64,000 nt of DNA from Dyella sp. M7H15-1. Lineage in GTDB: Bacteria; Pseudomonadota; Gammaproteobacteria; Xanthomonadales; Rhodanobacteraceae. Every line of letters begins with the position of its first letter. Position 1 is the first letter of the stretch. Positions 29,732 to 38,104 of the stretch are shown here, in pieces. The position numbers and the translations under genes are program-made. The notes below the pieces were generated by a model. The model worked only from the letters and a program-made list of their open reading frames with translations, did not search any database and had not been told where the DNA came from. The DNA lies in contig NZ_CP035300.1 in the NCBI RefSeq assembly GCF_004114615.1, forward strand, positions 1,922,001-1,986,000, written 5' to 3'.

Positions 29732-30278
29732 ATGGTTAACCTCTACCCGAACCTCAATTCTAAAAAGGCGCTGATCTGGCGCATCGTGCACCGCGACAAT
29801 CTGCCGTGGATTTTGGATAACGGCCTTCACTGCGGCAATGGCGGTGTGCAGGCTCCGAATTGGGTGAGCATCGGAAACCCGGAACTGATCGACAAACGCG
29901 CAAACCACCCCGTGCCCCTGCCACCCGGCGGCTTTCTAAACGACTACGTACCGTTCTACTTCACTCCCTTTTCGCCGATGCTGCGCAACATCCATACCGG
30001 TTGGGGAGGTATTCAAAAGAGGCTCAACGAGGAGATATTGATCCTCGTTTCTAGCCTGCATCACGTTGCAGCAAAAGGATGGCCGTTCCTGTTCACCGAC
30101 AGTCACGCCTACTATCAGTGCGCGAACTTCTATTCCAATCTGAACGATCTTGACAAGATCGACTGGCCACTGATTCAGGCGAGGGATTTCCGGCGCGATC
30201 CGGACGACCCTGCCAAATTCGAGCGGTATCAGGCCGAAGCGCTGGTTCATCGACACTTGCCGATCACTGGCTTGCTAG
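29732..30278 (+). pseudogene. darT: DarT DNA ADP-ribosyltransferase toxin, 5' part, split by IS
   Basis: The first 182 codons of a DUF4433/DarT toxin, which attaches ADP-ribose to thymidine in single-stranded DNA. Family marks are VHRDNLPWILDNGLHC, NDYVPFYFTPFSPMLRNI and the catalytic-Glu region RYQAEALVHRHLP (Glu169). GGAG precedes ATG 29732. At codon 182 the frame meets an IS5-family element. The IS supplies a few codons (EHVVIRF) and a stop at 30301, so the truncated product lacks its last 34 residues. The missing part lies beyond the IS at 31122-31229; joining across the CTAG duplication restores one frame of 216 codons, the usual DarT length. Probably inactive here. Confidence 0.88.
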
Positions 30279-30287
30279 AGCATGTCG

Positions 30288-30773
30288 TCATAAGATTCTG
30301 AGCCACATGACGAGGCAGCGAATTTGCACAGCGGCAAGGAAAGAGGACAGATTCTTCGCGTAGCGTGTCGCCACACCACGCCACTGTTTCAGGTACAAAA
30401 ACGCATTCTCAACCAGGTGGCGATGACGATACAGGTACGTGTCGTAGTCGCGCGGCTCTTTTCGGTTTTTACGTGGCGGAATATGCGCCTGCATGCCTTG
30501 CTCATGAGCCTGCTCAACAATGGCATCACTGTCATAACCTTTGTCGGCCATGAGATGCTCAGCAGGAATGTCTTTGATCAGTTCCGCAGCCTGCGAACAA
30601 TCTGCCCGGGTACCCTCTGTAACAAGAATTCGGACTGGCATACCATGCGCATCCACGGCCAAATGTATCTTGGTGTTGCGCCCCCTTTTGTGAGACCTAT
30701 GCCCTGATTGCCGCCACGAGCTCCCGCTGCATGAGGATGAACCTTGCAGTGACTGGCATCGATCATCAGCCAC
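30288..30773 (-). CDS. IS5-family transposase, OrfB (catalytic C-terminus)
   Basis: The authentic part starts at about 30690 after the frameshift site: NTKIHLAVDAHGMPVRILVT, then the second Asp in MADKGYDSDAI and the catalytic Glu in HRHLVENAFLYLKQWRGVAT. These are the second and third acidic residues of the DDE triad. The upstream 28 codons of this frame are only a shadow of OrfA. Probably made only as an OrfA-OrfB fusion. Confidence 0.88.
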   Translation of the reverse strand: MADDRCQSLQGSSSCSGSSWRQSGHRSHKRGRNTKIHLAVDAHGMPVRILVTEGTRADCSQAAELIKDIPAEHLMADKGYDSDAIVEQAHEQGMQAHIPPRKNRKEPRDYDTYLYRHRHLVENAFLYLKQWRGVATRYAKNLSSFLAAVQIRCLVMWLRIL

Positions 30774-31063
30774 TCAAAGTCCGGCTCATCCATCACACGT
30801 TCCAACAGACCTTCCCATGTGCCGTTATCGCGCCAGCGACAAAAGCGCCGATGGGTATTCTTCCAATCGCCGTACTCGGGTGGTAAATCTCGCCACGGCG
30901 CTCCGGTGCGAAGTATCCAGAACACTGCGTTGATGAATTGCCGATTATCTTTGGCTACACGCCCCCATCGGCCCGCTTGACCCGGCAAATGGGGTTCAAG
31001 CAAACCCCATTTTTCATCGGAAATGTCATGGCGTCGATAGGCTGCAGTCACAGAGGATTCCAT
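30578..31063 (-). CDS. IS5-family transposase, OrfA
   Basis: 161 codons: the N-terminal DUF4096-type DNA-binding part (YRRHDISDEKWGLLEPHLPG, then FWILRTGAPWRDLPPEYGDW) and the first catalytic Asp in WLMIDASHCKVHP. After GLTKGG the frame leaves the family pattern, because transposase continues in the overlapping frame. The slippery run AAAAGGGGGC (complement of 30680-30689) lies exactly at this point, so a programmed frameshift should make the full OrfAB protein, as known for IS427-type elements. Confidence 0.9.
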   Translation of the reverse strand: MESSVTAAYRRHDISDEKWGLLEPHLPGQAGRWGRVAKDNRQFINAVFWILRTGAPWRDLPPEYGDWKNTHRRFCRWRDNGTWEGLLERVMDEPDFEWLMIDASHCKVHPHAAGARGGNQGIGLTKGGATPRYIWPWMRMVCQSEFLLQRVPGQIVRRLRN

Positions 31064-31121
31064 CCAGCAAGATTCGATGGCGGGTAGTTAACCATATTTC
31101 AACACCTCATGACGACAGGCT

Positions 31122-31229
31122 CTAGGCATTGTGTGTTATGCAGATAAATTGATGCGAACCATCGAGCAGCAGCTTCAGGCTCGAAACCTGAACCTGCCGG
31201 TTTATGTCCGCACCGGGTGGTATTTCTGA
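31122..31229 (+). pseudogene. darT: DarT C-terminal part, separated by IS
   Basis: Beyond the IS the original frame resumes: [20 protein letters not shown], then [14 protein letters not shown] and TGA. The ending VRxxWYF is typical of DarT. It has no start of its own. The TGA at 31227-31229 shares its A with the ATG of darG (TGATG), the mark of a tightly coupled toxin-antitoxin operon. Confidence 0.85.
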
Positions 31230-32299
31230 TGATCACGTTCACGCAAGGTAACCTGCTAGAGGCCCGCGCCGAAGCGCTGGTCAATACTGTCAACACCGTT
31301 GGGGTGATGGGCAAGGGCATCGCGCTGATGTTCAAGGAGCGTTTTACCGAAAACTTCCGCAGCTACGCCACGGCCTGCAAAGCCAAGGAAGTGCGCACAG
31401 GCAAAATGTTCGTCACCGAAGTCAACGAACTGAATGGCCCGCGCTGGATTATCAACTTCCCCACCAAGCAGCACTGGCGGGGTGATTCGAAGATCGAATG
31501 GATCGCCGAAGGACTGCAAGACCTACGCCGCTTCCTGATCGAGAATGAGGTCAAGTCCATCGCCATCCCTCCGCTGGGTGCAGGCAATGGCGGGCTAGAC
31601 TGGGCCGAGGTGCGCCCACAAATCGAGGAGGCTCTGGCTGGCCTCGATACCGAAATCATCGTGTTCGAGCCAACCCAGAAGTACCAGAACGTGGCCAAGG
31701 GCAAAGGCGTCGAGAAATTGACCCCGGCCCGCGCTCTGATCGCCGAGTTGGTGCGCCGCTACTGGGTATTGGGCATGGAATGCAGCCTGCTTGAAATCCA
31801 GAAGCTGGCGTGGTTTCTGGAACGTAGCATCGAGCGCGCAGGCCTGACACCCCTGGATCTGCGCTTTGTGTCACACAAGTACGGTCCCTACGCCGACCGT
31901 CTGCGCCACCTGCTGGAAGGGCTGGATGGCAGCTACCTACATTGCGACAAGCGGATCGGCGACGCTGACCCCCTAGACGTGATCTGGTTCGACGACGGGC
32001 GCAAAACCTTCGTCCAGACCTACCTTAAGAGCGAGGCCAAGGAATACGCCCCCGCACTGGAAACCACAGCGGCCTTGATCGACGGTTTCGAATCGCCCTT
32101 TGGTATGGAACTGCTGGCGACGGTGGACTGGTTGCTGACGAGGGAAGGTGTCCAGCCGACGCTGCCCGCCGTGCGTGAGGGCCTGCGCCACTGGCACGGT
32201 GACCCTGATGCGGCTGCGCGCAAAGACAGGCTGTTCGACGACCGAGCCTTAGGCATCGCGTTGAAACGGCTCGCACCAAATGCAACCCTGTCGCCCTGA
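31229..32299 (+). CDS. darG: DarG macrodomain antitoxin
   Basis: A 356-residue antitoxin. Residues 1-150 form a macrodomain that removes ADP-ribose from [23 protein letters not shown] and [15 protein letters not shown] bind ADP-ribose, and [12 protein letters not shown] is the second loop. The C-terminal half ([15 protein letters not shown], then [20 protein letters not shown]) matches the region of DarG that binds and blocks DarT. The start is ATG 31229, overlapping the darT stop; a GTG at 31217 lies inside darT. With the toxin broken, the gene is no longer needed for self-protection, yet its frame is intact. Confidence 0.92.
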   Translation: MITFTQGNLLEARAEALVNTVNTVGVMGKGIALMFKERFTENFRSYATACKAKEVRTGKMFVTEVNELNGPRWIINFPTKQHWRGDSKIEWIAEGLQDLRRFLIENEVKSIAIPPLGAGNGGLDWAEVRPQIEEALAGLDTEIIVFEPTQKYQNVAKGKGVEKLTPARALIAELVRRYWVLGMECSLLEIQKLAWFLERSIERAGLTPLDLRFVSHKYGPYADRLRHLLEGLDGSYLHCDKRIGDADPLDVIWFDDGRKTFVQTYLKSEAKEYAPALETTAALIDGFESPFGMELLATVDWLLTREGVQPTLPAVREGLRHWHGDPDAAARKDRLFDDRALGIALKRLAPNATLSP

Positions 32300-32475
32300 G
32301 TTTCCATGCAACCCTGTTCTACAACACGCTGTCGCTTCGACTACATCGACCCTTATACGGTTTTCAAGTACAAGGATTGCAGTTAAGACAAGAAGTGAAA
32401 ATACCCCTAACCTCTTGTTTAGCTTGAAGTTCACCTGACAGCTTTTTACCGTAACATCGTGGCAGCAGACATTTT

Positions 32476-33741
32476 TCATTCCTGCAGCATGTGATCAATC
32501 AGCTGCATCACCCGGCCTACCGCACCGCGTTCACTGTCGAATACCACACGCGCCTGCCGTCCCATATGTTTGCAGCGCGTTTCGTCCAGCAGCAGCTCCA
32601 ACACTTCCGCACCCAGCGCTTCGCTTTGCAGCACGCGCTTGGCGCCATCACCGCGGATCAGGGTCAGCGTAATTTCCTCGAAGTTAAAGGTATGTGGCCC
32701 TACCAGCACTGGTCTGGATAATGCCGCAGGCTCCAGTACGTTATGACCGCCAATCGGCACCAGACTGCCACCGACAAAAGCGAGATCCGACGCCGCGAAG
32801 AACGGCATCAGTTCGCCCATGGTGTCGATCAGGAAAACCTGATGCGCGGATCCCGGCACACGATCGGCACTACGCGTTGCCGTGGCAAAACCAAGCCCGC
32901 GCACCGAATTCTCGACCAGGCGAAAGCGTTCCGGATGGCGTGGCGCGATCAGCAGCAAGGCATCCGGTATGCGCTTGAGTATGCCCAGATGCGCTTCCAG
33001 CACGGCCAATTCTTCGCCTTCGTGCGTGCTGGCCGCAATCCACACCGGACGCAAATGTCCCCACTGCTGACGGAAAATCTCGCCACCTTCCAAGGCGGCC
33101 TCTGGCACCGGCATGTCGAATTTCAGATTGCCGCTGACCGTGACCAGCGCAGGATCAGCCCCCAGCAGTCGATAACGCGCCGCATCGGTGCGTGACTGCG
33201 CGGAAATCTGGCGCACGCAGCGCAAAGCCGAACGCAACAACGCACGCATCGGTGCATAGCCTCGCAGTGAACGCCCAGACAGGCGCGCGTTGACGATCAT
33301 CAAGGGAATATCCCGCCGATAGCAGCCGAAATACAGGTTCGGCCAGATCTCGGTTTCCACGATTAGCGCCAGGCGCGGTCGTACCTGCCGCAGGAACCGA
33401 TGCACGGAAAACGGCAGGTCGTAAGGCAGGTACACATGAAACACACCATCGCCAAACAACTGCTGCACGCGCGCCGACCCGGTCGGTGTCACGGTGGTCA
33501 CCACCAGCGGTGCATTGGGGTAACCCTCCCGCAATGCTTTAATCAGCGGCTCCGCCGCATTGACCTCACCGACTGATACGGCGTGCACCCAGATGCTGCC
33601 ATGCAGATCTGGCGCCTTGAAAATGCCGAAGCGTTCCGGCCAGCGCTGGTGATAATTGCCGTAGCGCATGCCACGCGTCAACAGCCGCATCACGATGATC
33701 GGCGTGGCGAGGTACATGAGTATCGTATAAAGGTAGCGCAA
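32476..33741 (-). CDS. waaA: 3-deoxy-D-manno-octulosonic acid (Kdo) transferase
   Basis: A 421-residue inner-membrane-associated GT30 enzyme that adds Kdo to lipid A precursor from CMP-Kdo. An N-terminal hydrophobic segment anchors it (LYTILMYLATPIIVMRLL). Domain I has GSIWVHAVSVGEVNAAEPLI with the conserved Glu, and TVTPTGSARV. Domain II has the nucleotide-binding FVGGSLVPIGGHNVLEPAA. Length and motifs are standard. It is divergent from lpxL, 128 bp away, and forms the chromosomal border on the right of the accessory island. Confidence 0.96.
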   Translation of the reverse strand: MRYLYTILMYLATPIIVMRLLTRGMRYGNYHQRWPERFGIFKAPDLHGSIWVHAVSVGEVNAAEPLIKALREGYPNAPLVVTTVTPTGSARVQQLFGDGVFHVYLPYDLPFSVHRFLRQVRPRLALIVETEIWPNLYFGCYRRDIPLMIVNARLSGRSLRGYAPMRALLRSALRCVRQISAQSRTDAARYRLLGADPALVTVSGNLKFDMPVPEAALEGGEIFRQQWGHLRPVWIAASTHEGEELAVLEAHLGILKRIPDALLLIAPRHPERFRLVENSVRGLGFATATRSADRVPGSAHQVFLIDTMGELMPFFAASDLAFVGGSLVPIGGHNVLEPAALSRPVLVGPHTFNFEEITLTLIRGDGAKRVLQSEALGAEVLELLLDETRCKHMGRQARVVFDSERGAVGRVMQLIDHMLQE

Positions 33742-33869
33742 CGGACATTCCTAGCTGGGACGCGGAAGTATACGGGCCCAGGGACGAGGGTTGAGTGGCA
33801 AAGATGCAAGCTCTTACACGTCGGCCATTGTTTGGACGCTCACCCTGCTCCTTCGTTCCAGCCACTACA

Positions 33870-34805
33870 ATGCATCGGATGCCTGGAACGCCCCGACCTG
33901 TCTTTACTTGCGCCCTGCTCTCCCCACACCTCTGGCCAGCGTGGATCGGTGTGAGTGTCATGAAACTGCTGGCCATGCTGCCCTTCAGCATGCTGATGGC
34001 GATGGGCCGCGGGCTGGGTGCGGTAATCGAACGTTATCCGTCGCCACGGCGCAAGGTGGCTACCACCAATATTGCGCTTTGCTTTCCCGAGCTTGATGCC
34101 AAGGCGCAAGCCAAGCGGGTGGATGCGCACCTGCGCGACATCGGCCTGATGCTGATCGAATTCGCATTGGGCTGGATGGGTTCTGATCGCGCCATGGCGA
34201 AAATTCCAGTGCGGTTCGAAGGTCTGGAACACCTCGAAGCTGCACATGCCGCTGGGCGCGGGGTACTGCTGGTGGGCGGTCACTTCTCGCACCTGGAGCT
34301 GTGCGCGCGGCTGGTCTCGCAGCGCATCCGCATTGCCGGCATGTACCGGCGCATGGACAACCCGGTATTCGAGTGGACCGTGCTGCGCGCGCGCCTAGGC
34401 TATGCTCGCGCCATGTTTGAGAAGGACGATATCCGCGGCACGGTGAAATACCTGCGCACGGGAGGCACGCTTTGGTATGCGCCGGATCAGGACATGCGCA
34501 GCAAGGACAACGTCTTCGTACCTTTCTTCGGCGTCCCTGCCGCGACCATCACCGCCACCCACCATCTGGCGCGCATGTCCCATTCGGTGATGATCCCCTT
34601 CTTCCACCGCCGCCTGCCCGGCAGTCAGGGTTACGTACTCAAACTCGGTGCGCCACTGGAGAACCTGCCCAGCCAGGATGCCGAGGCCGATACCGCCCGC
34701 GTCAACCGCAGCATCGAGCAGATGGTGCGGGAAGCGCCGGAGCAATACCTCTGGGTACACAAGCGCTTCAAAACGCGGCCCGAAGGCTTTCCGCCGATTT
34801 ATTGA
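33870..34805 (+). CDS. lpxL: Lipid A biosynthesis acyltransferase (LpxL/HtrB family)
   Basis: A protein of about 311 residues that transfers a secondary acyl chain to Kdo2-lipid IVA at the inner membrane. The catalytic His-x4-Glu motif is HFSHLE in VLLVGGHFSHLELCAR. WYAPDQDMRSKDNVFVPFFG is the second conserved block. The N-terminus has the expected single hydrophobic anchor (WIGVSVMKLLAMLPFSMLMA). The start is uncertain: ATG 33870 (MHRMPGTPRPVF) or ATG 33879, neither with a clear ribosome site; the frame is open from 33795. Divergent from waaA, which makes its substrate's Kdo part. Confidence 0.92.
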   Translation: MHRMPGTPRPVFTCALLSPHLWPAWIGVSVMKLLAMLPFSMLMAMGRGLGAVIERYPSPRRKVATTNIALCFPELDAKAQAKRVDAHLRDIGLMLIEFALGWMGSDRAMAKIPVRFEGLEHLEAAHAAGRGVLLVGGHFSHLELCARLVSQRIRIAGMYRRMDNPVFEWTVLRARLGYARAMFEKDDIRGTVKYLRTGGTLWYAPDQDMRSKDNVFVPFFGVPAATITATHHLARMSHSVMIPFFHRRLPGSQGYVLKLGAPLENLPSQDAEADTARVNRSIEQMVREAPEQYLWVHKRFKTRPEGFPPIY

Positions 34806-34965
34806 ATATCGACAGGCAAGCGACAGCCTTGCCCGGTAGATAAGCAGGTTGGCTTGTTCCCGCACCTGTCTGCATGCCCAACCACCGTTCCACCAAGTGT
34901 CCGGCCATATCAGCTCGTGGCACCGATTGCCGTAAGCTTTTGTGTCCGAATGACAGGGGGTGCGC

Positions 34966-35712
34966 ATGAGCGCTACTGAGGGATCAAAGGCACAGACCTG
35001 CCCGATTTTCATGTACCACAACATCGCCCAGGCGCCGAACGACCTGCGACGCTGGCGTAGCCTGTACGTGAGTCCTGGCGCCTTCACACGACAGATGTGG
35101 CTGCTCAAGCGGATGGGCTACATGGGCCTCTCCATGACCAACGCCATGCCTTACCTGCGCGGCGAGAAGCTAGGTCGCATTGCTGTCATCACGCTGGACG
35201 ATGGCTACGCCGACAACCTCGAATCGGCGCTGCCCGTGCTGCAGCGCTATGGCTTTACCGCCACCTGTTACGTCGTGAGCGGCAGTATCGGCCGCTACAA
35301 CAATTGGGATGCGGACAAACTCGGCATCCGCAAACCACTCATGACGCCCGAGCAACTCCGTGCCTGGCACGACGGCGGCATGGAGATCGGTGCGCATACC
35401 CGCAGCCATCCGCACCTGACCCAATGCAGTGATGCGCAACTGCGCGATGAGATCGCCGGCAGCAAGGCGGATCTGGAAGATCACTTGGGCGTACTGGTTA
35501 CCCAGTTTTGCTATCCCTATGGCGACATGGACGACCGCGTTGCCGACGTCACTCGTTCGACTGGCTACGACGCCGCCACCACCACCCAGCGCGGACGCGC
35601 TGCCGCAGGCATGGACCTGTGGCGCCTACCACGCGTGCAAATAGCACGACACCACATGCTGCCGCAGTTCGCCATGCGTGCCTTTACCCATTACGAGAAC
35701 CGTCGCGCATGA
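34966..35712 (+). CDS. Polysaccharide deacetylase family protein (NodB/CE4)
   Basis: A 248-residue protein with a NodB homology domain. Motifs: CPIFMYHNIA at the start, AVITLDDGYADNL with the catalytic Asp pair, HTRSHPHL with the metal His residues, CYPYGDMDDR, and TQRGRAA. It probably removes acetyl groups from an N-acetylated sugar in LPS or exopolysaccharide, or is a membrane-linked relative that modifies lipid-bound sugars; there is no signal peptide. ATG 34966 follows CAGGGGG. Its stop overlaps the start of the next gene (ATGA), so the two are co-translated. Confidence 0.88.
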   Translation: MSATEGSKAQTCPIFMYHNIAQAPNDLRRWRSLYVSPGAFTRQMWLLKRMGYMGLSMTNAMPYLRGEKLGRIAVITLDDGYADNLESALPVLQRYGFTATCYVVSGSIGRYNNWDADKLGIRKPLMTPEQLRAWHDGGMEIGAHTRSHPHLTQCSDAQLRDEIAGSKADLEDHLGVLVTQFCYPYGDMDDRVADVTRSTGYDAATTTQRGRAAAGMDLWRLPRVQIARHHMLPQFAMRAFTHYENRRA

Positions 35713-36785
35713 AATTTCTCTTCGTCGGCACCAACCCGGAGAACACCGGAGCGGCCACACACTTCGTTGCCCTCGTGCAGGCCCTGATCGAAGCAGGACA
35801 TCAGGTCAGTGCCGTGGTGTATCCGGATGGATTGATCGCCAATAACCTGGCCGATTCGGGTGCACGGCTCTATCCGGCCAAATTCCGCAACGCGTTTGAC
35901 CTGCGTGGTTACTACGCCACGCTCAAGGCGGCGCGTGATCTCGAGCCGGATTGGCTGGTTGGCAATTTTGGCAAGGAATACTGGCCATTGATCCTGACGA
36001 GCCGCTTGCTAGGGGTACCGGTCGCACTGTTCCGTCATCGCACTCCGGCGATGGGCCGCTTCTCCGGCTATCTGGTGCCACGCCTGGCGCAGCGTTTTTT
36101 TGCAGTCTCCAACCATGCTCGCCAGGCGTACCTCGATCGCGGCGTGCCGCCACAACGGGTGCGTGTGCTGTACAACCCGGTGAACATGGCGTGGTGCCAA
36201 CCCGATGTGGAGCGGCGCAAAGAGATCCTGCACAAGCAGGGCATTGCGCAAGATGCGATCGTGCTCGGCTATTTTGGCCGCATGCACGAAACCAAGGGCA
36301 TTTTTACCCTGCTCGAAGCACTCGATGGCGCGATGGCACAGGAACCGCGGCTGCATTGCATGTGGCTGGGGCACGGCACGGGTTCGCAAGCACTTGGCGA
36401 ACGCATCGAAGCCGGCTCGTTCGCACACCGGCATCACATGCTTGGCTGGATCGACGACGTGCATCCGTATTACAGCGCCATCTCGATGCTAGCTTTCCCC
36501 TCGATCGCCTCCGAAACCTTCGGCCGCGTCTCCGTCGAAGCACAAGCGGCTGGCGTGCCGGTGCTCGGCAGCCATGTTGGCGGCGTTCCCGAAACCCTCT
36601 CGCCAAACGTCACCGGCCTGCTGTTGCCATCCGGCAATGTCGTGGCATGGCGCAATGCCATTCTGCGGATGTGCGATCCGGAAGTGCGTGAACCCATGGG
36701 CGTGGCTGCACGCGACTTTGTCGACCGCCACTTCAACACCCGGGTGATTGCGGATGAGTTTGTCCGCATTCTCAATGATGGTTGA
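35709..36785 (+). CDS. Glycosyltransferase family 4 protein
   Basis: A 358-residue GT-B glycosyltransferase. The N-terminal domain begins MKFLFVGTNPENTGAATHFV, and the acceptor region follows. The C-terminal GT1 domain starts near ILGYFGRMHETKGIFTLLEA and has SETFGRVSVEAQAAGVPVLG, the E-x7-E donor-binding motif of GT4 retaining enzymes. The substrate is unknown, but the setting (waaA, lpxL, deacetylase, O-antigen ligase) points to LPS core or surface glycan. ATG 35709 overlaps the stop of the deacetylase; the open frame extends to 35508 inside that gene and is not used. Confidence 0.92.
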   Translation: MKFLFVGTNPENTGAATHFVALVQALIEAGHQVSAVVYPDGLIANNLADSGARLYPAKFRNAFDLRGYYATLKAARDLEPDWLVGNFGKEYWPLILTSRLLGVPVALFRHRTPAMGRFSGYLVPRLAQRFFAVSNHARQAYLDRGVPPQRVRVLYNPVNMAWCQPDVERRKEILHKQGIAQDAIVLGYFGRMHETKGIFTLLEALDGAMAQEPRLHCMWLGHGTGSQALGERIEAGSFAHRHHMLGWIDDVHPYYSAISMLAFPSIASETFGRVSVEAQAAGVPVLGSHVGGVPETLSPNVTGLLLPSGNVVAWRNAILRMCDPEVREPMGVAARDFVDRHFNTRVIADEFVRILNDG

Positions 36786-36792
36786 AATTGGT

Positions 36793-38085
36793 TCACGCGC
36801 CATGGAGCGGTCCCTCTCGCACAGCATAAAGCGCCGCACACCACAGGCCCAGCAGCCAGGCGAACAGCAAACCCCACCAGGCCGAATAGAAAGCCAGGTG
36901 GGTATTGATGGGAAACAGCATCACAGTCAGCGATACCGTCACCGGAAACGCCGCGGCGCGCCCGGCTTTGCCTGCACGCCGCCACGCTCGCCAGGCCAGA
37001 CCAACGCCTGACAGCCATAACAGCAAGCCGACGATGCCCGTCTCGGTAAGAATTTCCAAGACGATCTGATGCGCGTGACAGGCACCCGCGCCCTCACCGC
37101 AACTTTCCGCCACCAGGAAGTGATCATTGGCGGGCGCGAATTGCGGATACGCGTAACGGAAGTCCCGCACACCGACACCCGTAACAGGATGGGCCGCAAT
37201 CATCACCACGCTGTTGCGCCAGATCTCCAGCCTGCCGGTCGTCGCTTCATTGAGATCCTGCGCGTTGCCGCCCAGAACGGCCAAGGTACGCTGCATGCGC
37301 GCGTCGAAGCGTGTCGAGGTTTTCCAGGCGATACCACCGGCCGCCAGCAAGACCAAGGCCACCATTGCGCAGGCCGCGACAAAGCGCAACGGCGAACCAA
37401 CCTCGCGCCACAGGAAAATCAGGCTGGCCAACCCAAAACAGATCCATGCCGCACGCGACCCACTGAGCATCACCGGCCCCAGCAACAGCAGGAATGCGAT
37501 CAGCAAACCACCCTGCCGCCAGCGCTCCCGTGCGGCCCACAATGCAAAGGGTGAAAGCACGGCCAAGGTCGGGCCCAGCTTGGGATCGTCCGCGCCAAAA
37601 ATGCCGGAGATACGTTCCAGCTGGGCGTGGCCGCGAAGGCTCCACCCCGTGAGCATCTGCATCCAGGCGTCTAGCATCCAGAAAGCGATGACAACCGCGA
37701 TCGCAAGGTAGAAAGCATGAAGGCGCGACTGATCGCATACGACATAACAGGCATACACGCCCAGCGGGACATAGCGAAGCAAGCCCAACACGGTGGCCCA
37801 ACTCTTGCCCGGCATGATCGCCATGAACGCCGAAAGTAGCGCCGCACCGATATAACAAGCCAGCAATGGCACCAACAGACGAACTCCAGCGTTCGCACGC
37901 CATCCCCCTGGATCACGACGCACTGCCAGCAGCAGGCCGACTACACACAGGAAGGTACCCAGCTCGGCGCTCCGCCCGAACGGCAGCAACGCAACCACCA
38001 CCCACAGCGGCAGCCATGGCGGGTGCAACAGGGTCTTCAGCGTGGAGGAAAAGGAGTTCATGCCGAATCCGGAACTGGGATCCAT
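36793..38085 (-). CDS. O-antigen ligase/polymerase family (Wzy_C) membrane protein
   Basis: A protein of about 430 residues with roughly 11 hydrophobic segments and the large periplasmic loop typical of WaaL/Wzy: GRLEIWRNSVVMIAAHPVTG followed by VGVRDFRYAYP, then CHAHQIVLEILTETGIVG with the conserved His. It should join O-antigen or another glycan to lipid A core, or polymerise it. The start could be ATG 38085 or ATG 38061 (MNSFSSTLKTLL); neither has a good ribosome site. It lies 19 bp after the next gene's stop on the same strand, so both share an operon and converge on the plus-strand glycosyltransferase. Confidence 0.88.
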   Translation of the reverse strand: MDPSSGFGMNSFSSTLKTLLHPPWLPLWVVVALLPFGRSAELGTFLCVVGLLLAVRRDPGGWRANAGVRLLVPLLACYIGAALLSAFMAIMPGKSWATVLGLLRYVPLGVYACYVVCDQSRLHAFYLAIAVVIAFWMLDAWMQMLTGWSLRGHAQLERISGIFGADDPKLGPTLAVLSPFALWAARERWRQGGLLIAFLLLLGPVMLSGSRAAWICFGLASLIFLWREVGSPLRFVAACAMVALVLLAAGGIAWKTSTRFDARMQRTLAVLGGNAQDLNEATTGRLEIWRNSVVMIAAHPVTGVGVRDFRYAYPQFAPANDHFLVAESCGEGAGACHAHQIVLEILTETGIVGLLLWLSGVGLAWRAWRRAGKAGRAAAFPVTVSLTVMLFPINTHLAFYSAWWGLLFAWLLGLWCAALYAVREGPLHGA

Positions 38086-38104
38086 GCATTGTAGGCGAGT
38101 CCCT

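Larger units (their letters stand above)
30279..31121 (-). mobile_element. IS5-family (IS427-like) insertion sequence, 843 bp
   Basis: The ends are imperfect inverted repeats: left AGCATGTCGTCATAAG and right (reverse complement) AGCCTGTCGTCATGAG, two differences in 16. Flanking CTAG at 30275-30278 and 31122-31125 is a 4-bp target duplication, as expected for this group. Inside are two overlapping transposase frames on the minus strand. The element is complete and the near-identical target duplication suggests a fairly recent insertion. Confidence 0.93.

Noticed and set aside
32300-32470. Search for an attachment-site repeat flanking the island
   Set aside because: Only a seven-base match (GCAGACA) to the left edge was found, which is within chance; no tRNA or integrase is present.
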